DNA of 64,000 nucleotides from Paramecium tetraurelia (Eukaryota; Ciliophora; Oligohymenophorea; Peniculida; Parameciidae), in NCBI RefSeq assembly GCF_000165425.1, contig NW_001798981.1, positions 190,661 through 254,660 on the forward strand, read 5' to 3'. The translations under genes were made by a program, and so were the position numbers. This document shows positions 48,076 through 60,648 of the stretch, in pieces (positions within the stretch are counted from its first letter, which is position 1; every line of letters starts with the position of its first letter). The notes beneath the pieces are model-generated. The model was not told the origin of the DNA and made no database searches. It was given only the letters and a program-made list of their open reading frames with translations.

Positions 48076-49228
48076 TCAATGTACATAATGACTAGAATCA
48101 ATTTATTCGACTTTAACATATTTATGAAGTTCACTTTTGGCTGCACTTTTATCGTAATCTTCTTCATAATATATCTTATCAATTTTTGTTGACAAAATGA
48201 TCTTTGTACATTGCAAACATGGAAATAGGGTAGTATACATAACCATATTTTTAGACTTTTTGGTACCTATTTCCAATATGGCACTCTCTTCAGCATGAAA
48301 ACAAAAACATTTTTCTAGATCTACTCCTTGTTTTGTATTTTGATTGCACCTGTCACATCCCTTTTCCCAACAATTCTATTTGCCATAAGGAGTGCCATTA
48401 TAACCAGTTGCAACAATTCTGCTGTCTTTTACAATAACAACACCGACTGCCCTTTTCATACAATTTGATCTCTATTTAACAACATTTGCTAGATGCATGA
48501 AGTATTAATTCCAATTAGGTCTGATTGGTCTGAAGATATCTTAATACTTCTTATAGAAACTAATGAGTAGATCTTTTTAGTCTCCCACATTGCCTATTTA
48601 GACTTTTGCTTTATGCATGAATTCTGAGATGTTGTCAGATATAACATCGTCAATAATGCAGAATAAATCAAGAGGGATGTTTAATTAATATTTCTTCATA
48701 AAGTTTTCATACCTTTTAATTATAGGTGCCTCTACTGCTATCAGATGAAAGTAGTTTCTTTGATACAATAATTCTAATTCATATTTATCAGTTATGGGAT
48801 AAAGAATTTGATGTCTAGGATTATAAGTCAAACAACTTTCCAACTTTTGTTTTGTCGAATGTGGATGGAAATGTTGATCCCTAGTTTCCTTTAATAATTT
48901 TTCTAATTCCTCCAATTGATTAGTATTATAACAACTAAGATCTAAACCCATTTATTTCTCTTGCATCATTTTTAGAGTATCATCTAAGAATTCTCTAATA
49001 TTCATGGTCTCAGTGATTGAAATCACTTGACATTCCGTACCTTAGTATTTACTGATGATTTATGCTACTTCTTCTTTACCAGATCTAAATCAAATTGATA
49101 ATTACCCTAGTCTTCCACACAAACCAATTATTAACCCTTAATTATTATTACTATGCATAAATAAAAATTTGTATATTATTTAACTTAAAATAATTAGACT
49201 TCACCACATCAATGTTTTCCAATGCCAT
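48076..49228 (-). CDS. Deoxycytidylate (dCMP) deaminase with N-terminal P-loop domain
   Basis: Converts dCMP to dUMP for thymidylate synthesis. 365 aa after introns of 34 and 21 nt. The N-terminal ~150 residues have a P-loop (GLCGRLGSGKEEV) and a nucleotide-kinase-like layout, an arrangement also seen in yeast DCD1 but not in human DCTD. The C-terminal deaminase domain starts [20 protein letters not shown] and has the zinc ligands FHAEESAIL and [12 protein letters not shown], plus [20 protein letters not shown], typical of dCMP deaminases. It ends [14 protein letters not shown]. Start ATG 49228-49226 is the first in-frame Met. Confidence 0.9.
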
Positions 49229-49495
49229 TTTTAATCCATTTCAAATTAAATAGATTCAAGCATTACTCTGCGTTATATTACTTTTTTTTTCAATAAAATT
49301 AATCTAATTCTATTAGATGTAATTAAACCAACCTTGATGATCAACGAACTTGAAATTTATTCATGTCCACAATAGATTAGATTTTCAATCCCTGGCCAAT
49401 CTAAGAAACTGTGTATAGAAAACCATGAATTTAGTGTGATTGACCATCATTATTTATAATAAAGACCTTTATCAATATATTAAATAATTTAATAC

Positions 49496-51093
49496 TCATC
49501 TCCTTGTTTTATAGATCAAACAATTATCTGGTTCTGCACCATAGAGAAACCTGATACCAAACTTAAGTTAAACATCTGGGTTAAGACTAACTTAGAACTT
49601 TCTAATGATATGACATAAAATGATTTTTAATTCCATTTAAGCCATATGTTGACCAATGCAATTTCTTCCTCCTGCTCCAAATGGAATATGAACAAAACCA
49701 TTATCTGATTGAATAGCTCCTTGACCAGTCAACCATCTCTTGTAATCGAATACTTCAGGATTACTAAAATGCTCATTTCTAATAACAGGAATATCATGTC
49801 TTTGGACTACCATCCATCCTATGATGTATTAATTAGATCATACCTTTTTTAAGTTTGATATCAAGAAATTGCATATCCTATTAAACCAACCTTACAAAAG
49901 GGGAAAAAGCTGGATTCCTTAATCTGAAGACTTCCTAAAAGATTATAGGATATTTTACATTTATAAATGCGTTCATTTTCACAAGCTTTGGAAGATGAGT
50001 ATCCTAAACATCTGAATCTTACATTAAATCTTTAATCTCCTCCAATAATTCATTTTGGACATCTGGATATTTTGCCAAATAAACCAGACAAGTTACAGTC
50101 ATAGTTGCAGTTGTATCAGTTCCAGCAAAAAACAATGTCAAAAACTATTAAAGTACTGGTTCGAAATCTATGTTCTTTTTACTTCCTTCATTTTACTATT
50201 TCAATAATTCACATAAATAAATATCTAAAAAACATTAATCTTTATCTTTCTCTTTCCTTGCTTCAGTTTCTCCTTTTAACTATTGTATCCTTGTTTCAAT
50301 TAGTTGCTTTACAGTGTTTCTAAGCGTATCCACCCTATTATTTATATCTTTTTCCTTTTTAGTTGCCAATATTCTCCATCCTTTATTACCTAGTATCATT
50401 AATTTAATTTAAGTGTAAGCATTTTTAAATCGTTACAACATTATATCGGCAACTAGCTTTACTATTTCTACTTGTCCAGGTTTCCCATTTATAGTTAATC
50501 CTTTGGCAATTTCACCAAAAAAACTATGAATGACTACTTCTCCTGTTATCCATGAAATGAAATCAAAAGAATTAGTTTTTGGATCCAAAATACATCTTTC
50601 TTTTACAGTTTAATTAATCATAGGAATTCTTGATTTCAATTTCTCAAAAGTAAAGGCTAATCCTAATAGAGTTCTCTAAAATCTCCATTCTTCACCTTCT
50701 GTCATTAACAATCCTTTATCAATCAAGTTGCTATCTACAATTCATATTATACTCATATCTAAGAAGATTAAACTTTGGGAAATTTTAATATTCCAAATAC
50801 ATTTTCTTAATATATTCGCTATCCACAAAATTTATGAATGGTGTATCCAAAAAATTTGTCAACAAGATCTTTACTTGGGGATTTTCCCTCATCCTCTTTC
50901 TTAGATCATCAAAAAAATCACCATTTTATTTTAATGATCTAAAATTGTATTTCAACAAGCCCCAAATTGGTGCGTACCACAAATAAGCCTCCTTTCCAAA
51001 TTAAAGCTTCAATATCAATAATGGTATCAATGGTTTCAAAACTATTCTATAAAGGACATAAAAAACAAATATGATTATAATATAAAAAATCAT
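49496..51093 (-). CDS. Cytochrome P450 (ciliate type)
   Basis: Monooxygenase. The N-terminus is a membrane anchor (MIFYIIIIFVFYVLYRIVL) followed by a Pro-containing linker. The haem-binding Cys motif is HIPFGAGGRNCIGQHMA, the expected FxxGxRxCxG signature, and the C-terminal block ends DVQLKFGIRFLYGAEPDN. The I-helix Ala/Gly-x-x-Thr region lies near 50100-50130 (MTVTCLVYL to LTLFFAGTDTTATM when read on the minus strand). Length is about 510 aa, normal for microsomal P450s. The total length is not a multiple of three, so at least one short intron is present (likely near 50740). Substrate unknown. Confidence 0.9.
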
Positions 51094-51560
51094 TAATTTT
51101 AATATAATAATAAAAATAAAATAAATATCAGATAAATCTCTAAGAATTTTTAAATACTGACGATTGATGATTTAATTAATGTTATCAATTTAAACAAATC
51201 TGTTATCAATAAATTAATATTTTTCAAAATAAATTTCGATTTTTGTATATTCGGATAACCCTTAAAGTTTATGAAATTGATCATTAATTCTCTTTCTCAA
51301 AAAACCAAGAAATTTTGTTTTGAATTATTTCAAACTATATATTATTTATCCATTCTAAAATAATTTTACAGAAAAGGGAAATTATAATTCTATAACTAGA
51401 CTTTTAGAGTATTTTTAAATTCTTTCTATTTAAGCTTATAAATGATAACTTTAGTGCGCATTATTGTTAATAGAATAAGAAATTGGGGTTTATAACCTGA
51501 CCAGGGTTGATTAAATTTCCATATAATTTTTATCTGACTATAATATAAAATTCAGAATAG
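51094..51560. other. Intergenic, AT-rich
   Basis: Divergent spacer between the P450 start and the next plus-strand gene. It probably holds the first exon of that gene, for which no start codon is visible in frame, for instance around the ATG at 51442. Nothing else recognised. Confidence 0.4.
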
Positions 51561-52028
51561 GCTTAAAGCCTAATTCCATCAGTACCGATCTATACTTCAA
51601 CTCCTTAAATACTACAAGAAGTCTATTTGCCAACTCTTGGTTACCAATAATTTAGAGCAAATATATTAGATGAATACGATCAATACTTTGATTTTGATGA
51701 CTTCAATCAAATCAATCGATATGATGACATCATTCAATTAAGTTAGATTGGAGAATTGAGATTTGGGAACCCATTTAGTTATTCTTATGTTTCTCCATGG
51801 GAAGAACTTAGATAATTAAGTTTTGTGAATTATTAGGTTTAAGAAAAGAGTGCAAGTTTAATTTGGAGTAAAAGTTTATAGAGAGTATTTGAATAGAATG
51901 ATTTTAATGAATTAGACACTCTTCAGAATGTTTTTAAAGAATTGAACACTCTGCATAATGTTTTTAAAGAATTAAAATCTCTTCCACATTATAGCGATAA
52001 AAATGTAAGGAGGAAATCAATACGATGA
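51561..52028 (+). CDS. Hypothetical protein with internal heptad-like repeat, 5' end not found
   Basis: A clear ciliate-code frame without any Met, so the start must lie in an upstream exon. Residues read PSVPIYTSTPQILQEVYLPT, an acidic aromatic segment (LDEYDQYFDFDDFNQINRYD), FGNPFSYSYVSPWEELRQ and a repeated unit near the end: LDTLQNVFKE, LNTLHNVFKE, LKSLPHYSD. Ends VRRKSIR at TGA 52026-52028. No family recognised. Confidence 0.5.
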
Positions 52029-52068
52029 TTGGAATCCATCTTATCTTAACCGATAGGATGGATTCCAA
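52029..52068. repeat. Perfect 12-bp inverted repeat (hairpin) directly after the stop codon
   Basis: Left arm TTGGAATCCATC (52029-52040) and right arm GATGGATTCCAA (52057-52068). The inner bases (TTATC and GATAG) add four more pairs with one mismatch around the loop TTAACC. It begins at the base after the TGA of the preceding gene. Its GC content is well above that of the surrounding DNA. A role in 3'-end formation is possible but unproven. Confidence 0.7.
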
Positions 52069-52787
52069 TAGAGAATAATTACATTTACATTTATGAAATG
52101 AAATGAAATGAAAACCATTTATTTATATAAACATATATCTATAGCCTTTCTAAAATATGAAAGTTTAATTGAATTATAATGAAAACTTTAATTCTATTAA
52201 CTTTTTTTTGCTATCCCAAAGAAATTCATAAGAACAAAATAGTAATTGTTTTGATTTTATCGATATGATGAAATCAAGGGTTATTGTACACATAGTCAGA
52301 ATTTGATGGAATAAATAAGTAATATTGTAATAATGTTATATTAATTTTTAATAAAATTATTAATTATTCTCTTTGATTCTAATTAATTATGTTTTGATTA
52401 ACGTCAATAGCATATATTATGTGGATCTGATGAGCGATTATAATTACTGTAATTAATTAGGAAAACACTTCATCATAATGGTAATTATTTTCATTTAGAG
52501 AGCGATTTTCATTGCATATGTCGTTTAAGTTAGATATGGAATTTTAAACACTATATTCTTTTGGTTATAAAGGTGTAGTAATTAATATTTAATTCTATAA
52601 TTTATTAAAATAAATTCAAATTTGATTGTTATTATAGCATTAATTAATAATATAAATGAAGATTTATTATTGTAATTATTTATGATTATTATAAAATTTA
52701 GTATATCTTATTTAGCAATTCATTAGGCTAAAGTATTTAGCAATAAATTATCATATCTTATTATATTTTTTACTTATGTAAACAACA
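52069..52787. other. Intergenic, very AT-rich
   Basis: About 700 bases between two plus-strand genes. Runs of A/T with short frames only. It contains a short GAAAT tandem at about 52097-52111. Nothing recognisable as a gene. Confidence 0.45.
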
Positions 52788-54500
52788 ATGGACAAATTGT
52801 ATATTGGTATACGAGCTGAAGACAAATCATACATGGAGAGAAGAACACCCATTCCCCCTCATGATTGCAAGTATATTATGGAAAAAGTATATAATTCAAA
52901 ATATTTGTAGCATAATCAAATTTAAATAATTGTATAGCCTTCAACGAAGAGAATATTCACCGACGATCAATACTTAGAAGTGGGATGCTTGGTTTAGGAC
53001 GATTTATCGATCTGCAGAGCAATCATATGTATTAAGGAAATTCCCATTGAAAAATACATAGAAGGAATGACATATTTAAATTGGTCTCACACTTTAGAGG
53101 GGGAACCATATAATATGCCAGCTCTGGATGTGATGCTTAAGAAAAATATTAGGCATTTGGAGTACGAACGAATTTACGACGATAACGTAATCACTTATTA
53201 TACTAGAATAGGGTGTTAACATAACCTCGTTCCCTTACGCTGGTATCGCAGGAATCATCACGTTCTTGAATGAATACGGCAAGTACTTACTCAAAAGAGA
53301 CATGAATACACCATTTTTGCAAATCGGTCCAACTTTCTAATATTATAATAAAAAAGACGCTTATGAAGCCTTATAAAAGGCAGGCTAAGCTATTTAAGAA
53401 AGAGGACTCCCTCCTAAGCTAGGGTTGCCACTAATAATTGGAGTAATGGGTTCAACTGGTTCATGTGGTAAAGGTTCTTTGGAAGCCTTGTCTCAACTTC
53501 AGATTACACTGGTAAATCCAGAAGATTTGAAAGAACTAGTTAGGAACTCAAATGATAAAAAACATAGGAACACCGTTTATGTTTGTCCTTTTAAAACTAC
53601 TGATTTGGTTAGGCATAAACATGATGTTCACAAAGAATTCACATCTCAAGATTATTATGAAAATCCATTAGATTATGAACCTATCTTCCATCAGAAATAC
53701 CTACCCTATCTAACGATTCTCGTTAACGATATTTATTGGGAATACAAGTTTCCTCGATATGTTACTGATTCCTAAATTAAAGTAAGAAATATATTCTATA
53801 ACTTAGGAATTATTTGAATCTGGTAATAGTAGATTGCAGGCTGTATGTGATGTTACATGTGATCTAGAAGGCTCCATCTAATTCTTAAAGAAGTTCACTA
53901 ACCCTGATCATCCAGTTTACTATTATAATCCAATATCTCAATAAGTTCACGATGAATTCGATTTCGAATCTCAAAAGGACATCATGTATATGTCAATTGA
54001 TTTCTTGCCATCCTAAATGCCATATGAAGCCAGCATGGATTTCGGAAAAGCTCTAAGGAATATTGTTCCATACTTGGCCTACTCAGACCCAACAAAACCT
54101 TTAGAAGAGAGTGGGCTACCTGAATTTTTGTAAAATGCAACTGTCACTCTACATGGTTAACTTACTTAGAAATTTGAATACATCAATGAATTAAGAAAAC
54201 TTAATGAAACAGAAACTGACCATTAAAAGTTCAGAATGATAACGTCATACTATTCAAACAAAATTAATACAATTAAAGATAACACCTCAATAGACAATAA
54301 GTCACTATCTTAATAATAACTGTAACTTAATATCTTATTATATTAGATCAACTGATTCTGATGCATAGGATGATAGATTCTAATCAGAGGATTAATCTAG
54401 AAAGCTGCATACTTCTTCTAGTATTAGTGAGACTAATATCGATGAGGGTAGATCAGTTAATAATCAACGAACTTTGGAAGAACAAATCTAAATTTCATGA
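52788..54500 (+). CDS. Lysine-ketoglutarate reductase (LKR half of AASS), stand-alone
   Basis: First enzyme of lysine breakdown by the saccharopine route. 545 aa with three 25-nt introns near 53192, 53783 and 54326. Blocks: YIGIRAEDKSYMERRTPIPP, IIVQPSTKRIFTDDQYLEVG, NITSFPYAGIAGIITFLNEY, the nucleotide-binding loop IIGVMGSTGSCGKGSLEALS, the substrate-side block CDVTCDLEGSIQFLKKFT, YYYNPISQQ and MSIDFLPSQMPYEAS. This corresponds to the LKR portion of the animal bifunctional enzyme. The saccharopine dehydrogenase half is absent; instead a ~100-residue Ser/Asp/Gln-rich tail follows (TDSDAQDDRFQSEDQSRKLH). Identity of the domain is firm. Confidence 0.88.
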
Positions 54501-55689
54501 TTATTATTAATTTAGCTTTATTATTATTTTGAAATTTATATTTATAGTTAAATTTCTAATTAAGTCAAATAATAAATGGAATATCATTTATTACAAAATA
54601 AACTTTGGAATTTGATTTAGCAAATCAGATTATTTTAATGTGAATTTCCAAAGTCATGATTTCCTTATTATAATTTTAGAAATGAGTAAGTATTTATTGT
54701 ATTCTTAAATACTCATAAGAAATATTATGTCAAACTAATTCTTTTTTTGAAATAAATGTTTATCTCCTAATTATTTTATGATTGTATTGATATGATTTAC
54801 TATAATTTAGTGAGTACTTGGTTACAAAATTGTCTCTTAATGATCAAATAGAAGTAAGATATTGGATTTACAAATTGTATAAAGTTTCTCAAGATCATTT
54901 ATTAAAATCCACTTTTGTTTAGAATTGTTTGTATTTGAATATGGAGAGCAAAACTTAAGAATTATAATAGTTGTTTATTTTGATTATTTAAATATTATAG
55001 TAAATTCCTATGTTGATTTAATGAATAAATAATCTCTTTTATATTTATATTGTTTCACATCTACATTATTTATTCCTTTTTTCTATACATTTATAATATA
55101 AAATTGTAAAACAATTAAATTTATGTAAAGCTTTTCGAATTACTTGATAAGCTATTCACAATTCACAACACTAAAAATTTATAAAAACCTAATGTAAATG
55201 GATGCTTTTATATTCTATTTTGCAGTTAGATCTTGCAAACAAATCAACATCTTGTTAGGAATAGCAGATATCATACACTTCATCTTATTTTTCCCTATCG
55301 CATGTCAAGACCATTCTGAAAATACTATTCAATTGATTCAAACCTTTACTTTCATTTTCATTTATAAGATAATGATATACTTTTCCCTTCATAAAATATG
55401 AGTTACTTCATATTGACTAAAAAAAAATTCTTTAATGATTATGAATGATTTTGAAAATTTATTTATCATTATATTACTATCATCATACGATAAATTGATC
55501 TAAAAAATGAAATTGATAATTACATCAATCATTAATGATTATCTAAAATTAAATTATTCTAAAATTTACCATTAAATTAGGTTTATTGAATTGATATCAA
55601 ATCAGAATGTTTAGAACTACTTATCAAAGAATTTACAAAGTAAGGCATTTTAATTATTATTGTAATCTAAATAACATCATAAGTTCAAG
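54501..55689. other. Gene-poor AT-rich stretch
   Basis: Over 1 kb with no convincing frame. A 67-codon hydrophobic plus-strand frame at 55198-55401 has no supporting features and its composition is what AT-rich random DNA gives. I see no tRNA, repeat or hairpin. Confidence 0.4.
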
Positions 55690-57025
55690 AAAATAATTAG
55701 AAATAAAGGATTTTTCTAATTTAATAATGATATAATTGAATTTAAGAGAAATCTCTTAATATTTAGAACATAATAGTCGTTTTTTATTTGGATTCTATTC
55801 ATACGCTGATCTCTGTCCGATAATATTCTTTAAATAAAATTGGTGTTAATTTAATACAAAATCTGATGAAAAATTTAAGAAAAAACATTGATAAATAAAT
55901 TTAAAAGGTATATATTTATGAATGATGAGATTTTTATATTTAAATATAGATAAACATGCAATAACACTCTTTCTTAATCTTCAAATCTGTGTGATCTTAT
56001 CAAGTGATTAAATGCAATGAGTGCTAAAATCGTTTTTTATTGTATCTCTTGTCAGATTTCAAATTATTTAAGACGACATTTAGATTTCTTTAACTATAAA
56101 TAAATTTCCTTTTCATTATTAATTTCAAAAGGTGTTGAATGAGAAAAGTTGTTAAGGGAAAGACATCGAGTAATTAGATTATTGCCAAATTGCTTTTTAA
56201 TAGCTTTATAAGGATGACATAAATAGTCTTAAGAAATAAAATCGAACCTTCTTTGTTTCATTTAGTTTTTATTAAAACCCTTCTTTTAATCAAAGCAATT
56301 TAAGAAATATAATTAATCTCATCAATTCAATAGGAGGAAAACAGAAAAGAATATATACAGATTTCATTATTCTCCGTTTTATCAAAATTTTCATTAAATT
56401 CAATTTGGTACAATAAAGATGAGCTAATATTTTATCTATTATTATTTTATGGAGTAATTCATTTTTTAGTTGTAATTGTTGCATACTTAGATTAGTAAGG
56501 GAAAATAGTATTTGTAAATGTCTTTTTTAAATATTGTTAAATTGTATTCCACAATATCATATTCTTACCATCATTGAATATATTTATTAATTTTGCACTT
56601 TCATAAAACAATCTAGCATTATCACTAATCGGAATACTACTGACGATATTACTAGAATTATTATTTTGTTTTTTCAATCCTAAGATTGCTCTTTTTGAAA
56701 TCGAAGGATGTTTCTCAATTAGATCAACTAATGGATTTTATTTACTAATGCAATTTATTATTTGCTTTGTTGTTTAAGGCAAATAATCGAACACTGTGGC
56801 GGCTATTTTATTATTATTAGCAAAATTAGCAGTAATAAAACAATAAATACATAATAATGATTACAATAGCTGGTATAATTTGTCTATTTCAAATTTTGTT
56901 ATTTCTTATATTTTAGTGTTTTTGACAAATTAGTTTTGGAAAGATTTGGTTCTTATATATATTTTATTGAATACTCTCTTGAAATGTCTCAGATAAACAA
57001 AATGTGAAACAGAAGCATTTTAAAA
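55690..57025 (-). pseudogene. Decayed large gene, minus strand
   Basis: Long stretches are protein-like on the minus strand. From 57025 down: YLRHFKRVFNKIYIRTKSFQ, DKLYQLLQSLLCIYCFITAN, ATVFDYLPQTTKQIINC, NPLVDLIEKHPSISKRAIL, SDNARLFYESAKLINIF. Later, in other phases: NETKKVRFYFLRLF, FEINNEKEIYLQLKKS and TILALIAFNHLIRSHRFEDQ. TGAs break the frame repeatedly, no start codon is in frame at the 5' end, and its upstream edge abuts the start of the next plus-strand gene. The helical repeat style (LLQSLLCIYCFITANFANNN) is like armadillo or RIH domains of large channel or scaffold proteins, but the family is not certain. Confidence 0.45.
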
Positions 57026-57071
57026 CAAAAATCTAACTTTTTATCAATATACAATATTAAAACATCCTCAA

Positions 57072-60000
57072 ATGAGATCTAGTTTGAAAGACTTTTCACT
57101 ATTTTATAGGACCCTATCTGAAAACAGAAAATCTAACTATTAAGAGTAAATGATAAAAGAAGGATAATTTGAAGAAAGATTTGCTATTATAAATCACGTC
57201 TATCAATTTAATCAAATCTAATTATATTTAAATTTGATCAAAATTAATTCAGATTAACTAAATTGGTTTTAAAAAACAAAACTTGAAGCAAACCTTCTTA
57301 ATACTATATAATCCTCTTAAAAAGCAATGACATCTTCTTTAAATGTTCGATAATTCATTCAAGCACTTGATGTGGAATAATAAAACTTATGGCTTTTAAT
57401 TAATTTAATTGATGTAAAATGCCAGTTTTATAATTTTTTAATTAAAGAGTAACCTCTTTATTAATATTTATAAAATTTCAAAAAACAATTTGATAAATTA
57501 ATATATGCCCTTGAAAAATTTAAGGGTATTTTCGAAGGCTAATATGATCTTGAATCTGGAAAAATGAAAACTTCCAACACTTTCGATTATATTTCCATAT
57601 ATATCATATCTTCTTTTGAATATATTTTTTATGGTAATTATTTCAAAGTAATTTAACAATTGGTAATTTTAGGCAAAAGAACTTGAAAAAAAATAGAATG
57701 AAGTATCTGCATTAGATAAAATTATGAACTTGAAATTCTAAAGAAGTATTATATTAATAAATATAATAGATGAGGCTTTCCTTGTGTCTACAAGTGTTAT
57801 TAGGAACTCCTATACAATTTTAAATTCTAAGAATAAGAGACTAATGTTAGTGTTAGAATAAGAAAGTGAACCAAAGTTGATTAGTGATTTTCTACCTCCA
57901 TTTTCAAATACGATTTACAATAATCTTGTAAGTAATTACCTTTAGACAGGGTTTAATATAAAATAGCCTTGTTCTCTATATTTTTTGAGATTTGACTACT
58001 TAGTTGAGTGTGATTTTTATATAAATGCCCAAATGAGCAAGGACGACATAGTATTGTAAAATTATTTTGTTTTGAAAAATTAACCTAATCATTTACTTGT
58101 ATTTGATAATGAAGGTAAAATATTAGGGATAACTTATGACATTTTTGGTTATTTAATTTAAAAATCAGACAATACCTATACAAAGAATTTATCAGTTTCA
58201 CAATTTTTACATTGTGGAATGATTCAATATTATTTGCCAGAAATCTATAAGTTTATTTAAGATTTGGCAGGCTAACCTTCATCTGTTAGTAACCAACAGA
58301 TTCTAAATATCGCATCGAGATGGGATTTTCCAATTAACCATAAAAAATGCTTAGATTCTACTTAAAATCTACTACACTAATCAGATGAATAGAGTCACAA
58401 ATCAGTAAAAAAAAAGCCTTTGTATCACTAAACTTGGAAGAAATAATAAAGTTAGGTGTTGTTGGATGAAAATATTATAATTTAAAATGTATTGGTAAAA
58501 CTAATGTAAAAGCAACTAATCTAATAAATACAAAATCTTGTTGTACCTTCTTCTAGGATGAAAAGCATTGAGTTTGAGGGTTCGTTGGAATTTGTAAAGG
58601 TTAAATAGATGGAAGGTGATTCATGTTATTTTATATTGAGATTTAAACAAATAGAAGATTATTCATAAGATAAAGTTTAGAAGATTGTTTAAGAATATTA
58701 ATTTTATTCATCGTTGGCGATTGATGAATAACAATATGAAGATTTACAAATAGATTACGAATTTATTAGAAAAATAATCAATTATAAAACTTTCAATAAT
58801 TCACTTAAATACAATATTATAATACTGCTATTCATGATAATCATTACGATTCTTGCTTTAATTATCAATTATACTTAAAATTATGAATAGATGATCTATT
58901 ACTAGCATTTAGTTAATTTTCTTACTACTCCTTAGGCAATGACTTATAATATAGGAGCCGCATTTATATTGATGTGGAATCAATATTGTATTTAAAATAA
59001 ATTGTATTTAACAAGTCCTTATTTAGAGTAGAGAAGAGAAACTTAACTAGTTGGTTTATTCGAATTTTGGAATTAAGTCCAAGAAGAATATACTATGAAA
59101 CTAAGTATGAAGAGCATAGAATTAGGGATGAATAATATAAGTTTAATCTCGTTTGAGAACAATATTAAATCTACTGCTGATATAGATTTCTATTCATTTT
59201 ATGCAATAATGCGAGAATCTATGGTAAGATAGTTTAAAAATACTGATTTTAATGATAGTACTACTTTTGATCCTGGAATATTGTAAACAAATGGAACAAT
59301 TAGACAAAATATGCTATAAATATTTAAGTTTCATCACAAAGTATAAGATGAAGTAATAGAATAGACAGAAATATCCTTTTCATAATTCGAGGACCAAACC
59401 TTTAAGCTTTGTATTTATTCTTCTGCTGTAATATTACTCTTTCTAGTAATTTTTATAATAATTAATTGTTCTTTGTTATAAAAGTAAGCTAAACTCATTA
59501 GATTGCTTTAATACTTGAACATCAACATAATTTTTGATTAAGTCGAGATTTTGAATTTCTAAAAAGAATAATTGTAAAAATTATTAATAGTGTAGAATAT
59601 TCAAAAATCTAATCCTCTGACTTCATAACAAAACGAAAAGGCTCCTTTAATTTAGACCAAACTTAATCCTTTGAGTAAATTAGATAATTATGATGAGAAG
59701 TATCATTTGTTGATAATATTATCTTTGATCATAGGAGTTTAACTCATATTTTTCATTTTTGGATCTTAGATAATAGCTCAATTGTATAATAGAGATCACT
59801 AAGATAGTTTAATCTTAACAATGAAATATCTTAAATTAAAAACTCGATTAGATTCAACTATAATTGTTGGGGAAATAATAAAAACTGAGCATCTTTTGAA
59901 AAATAATAGTAATATTAATTTCATTAATGAGACTGAACACATCTAGTTCTTTTTTGACAATGTTGATCAGTTAAACAATTTATCAAATAATATCAACAAT

Positions 60001-60648
60001 GACCTTCTAACAGTTTCATCCTACAACTCCTCCTTTTAAGAGAAACTCTTAGACATATTTAACAAAGATTTATGTCTGCATTACACATTTTTATTAAGTT
60101 TTTGTATAATTGACAATATCAGAATTGATTATTACGAGAACGAAAACTATTTAACATTAATAGATAAGGGGATATTTGGAATATTGCAAGATTTAGATAA
60201 ATTAGCCAAGTAGGATTACAATTATGAGTATATCAATTAAAAATATGAATACAACCAAAGCCATTCAGATTACTTTCTAAGCTAGCCAATTCATAATCAC
60301 TTATTTTAATAATACTTTATCGAAATCTAAACTTGTATTTATCTGTGTTTTCTTGATATTTTTGCTGAAACCAAAGTTTTAAGTGACAGATTATCAAGTT
60401 CGATTCTCCTCTACTTAGTCACATCTTCTGTCGTGTAATTTATTTATCAATATATAGTTTCTTGTTATTAACATGGTCGATTGCTGGATTTTGGATTTAT
60501 AAATAATATAAAAGATGTAACCAATTAAAGTTAATAGCTACTTTATTTCCTCCTGCTTTATTAAAGTAGAATAGCTTCAATAAATTGTTGCATTTTTAAT
60601 TACTGTAAAATAAGTGATTGTTAATTTGACATAAATATTTACAAATGA
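57072..60648 (+). CDS. Large multi-pass membrane protein with PAS-like region, ciliate expanded family
   Basis: 1183 aa; one 25-nt intron near 57649-57673 makes the whole frame divisible by three. N-terminal ~200 residues are a helical bundle (for example NVRQFIQALDVEQQNLWLL). Residues ~215-440 contain INIIDEAFLVSTSVIRNSYT and a PAS-like segment (LLVFDNEGKILGITYDIFGY, HCGMIQYYLPEIYKFI). Then come membrane segments around 57.6 kb-equivalent residue 580 (IIILLFMIIITILALIIN), 770 (VILLFLVIFIIINC), 860 (LIILSLIIGVQLIFFIF) and near the end. This layout is that of the many PAS/multi-pass proteins of Paramecium and Tetrahymena often named after tiny macrocysts. Function unknown. It is the last gene before the telomere, 716 bp away, transcribed toward it. 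Confidence 0.72.

Noticed and set aside
55198-55401. Hydrophobic 67-codon frame
   Set aside because: Isolated, of random AT-rich composition, with no paralogue-like motif or neighbouring exons.
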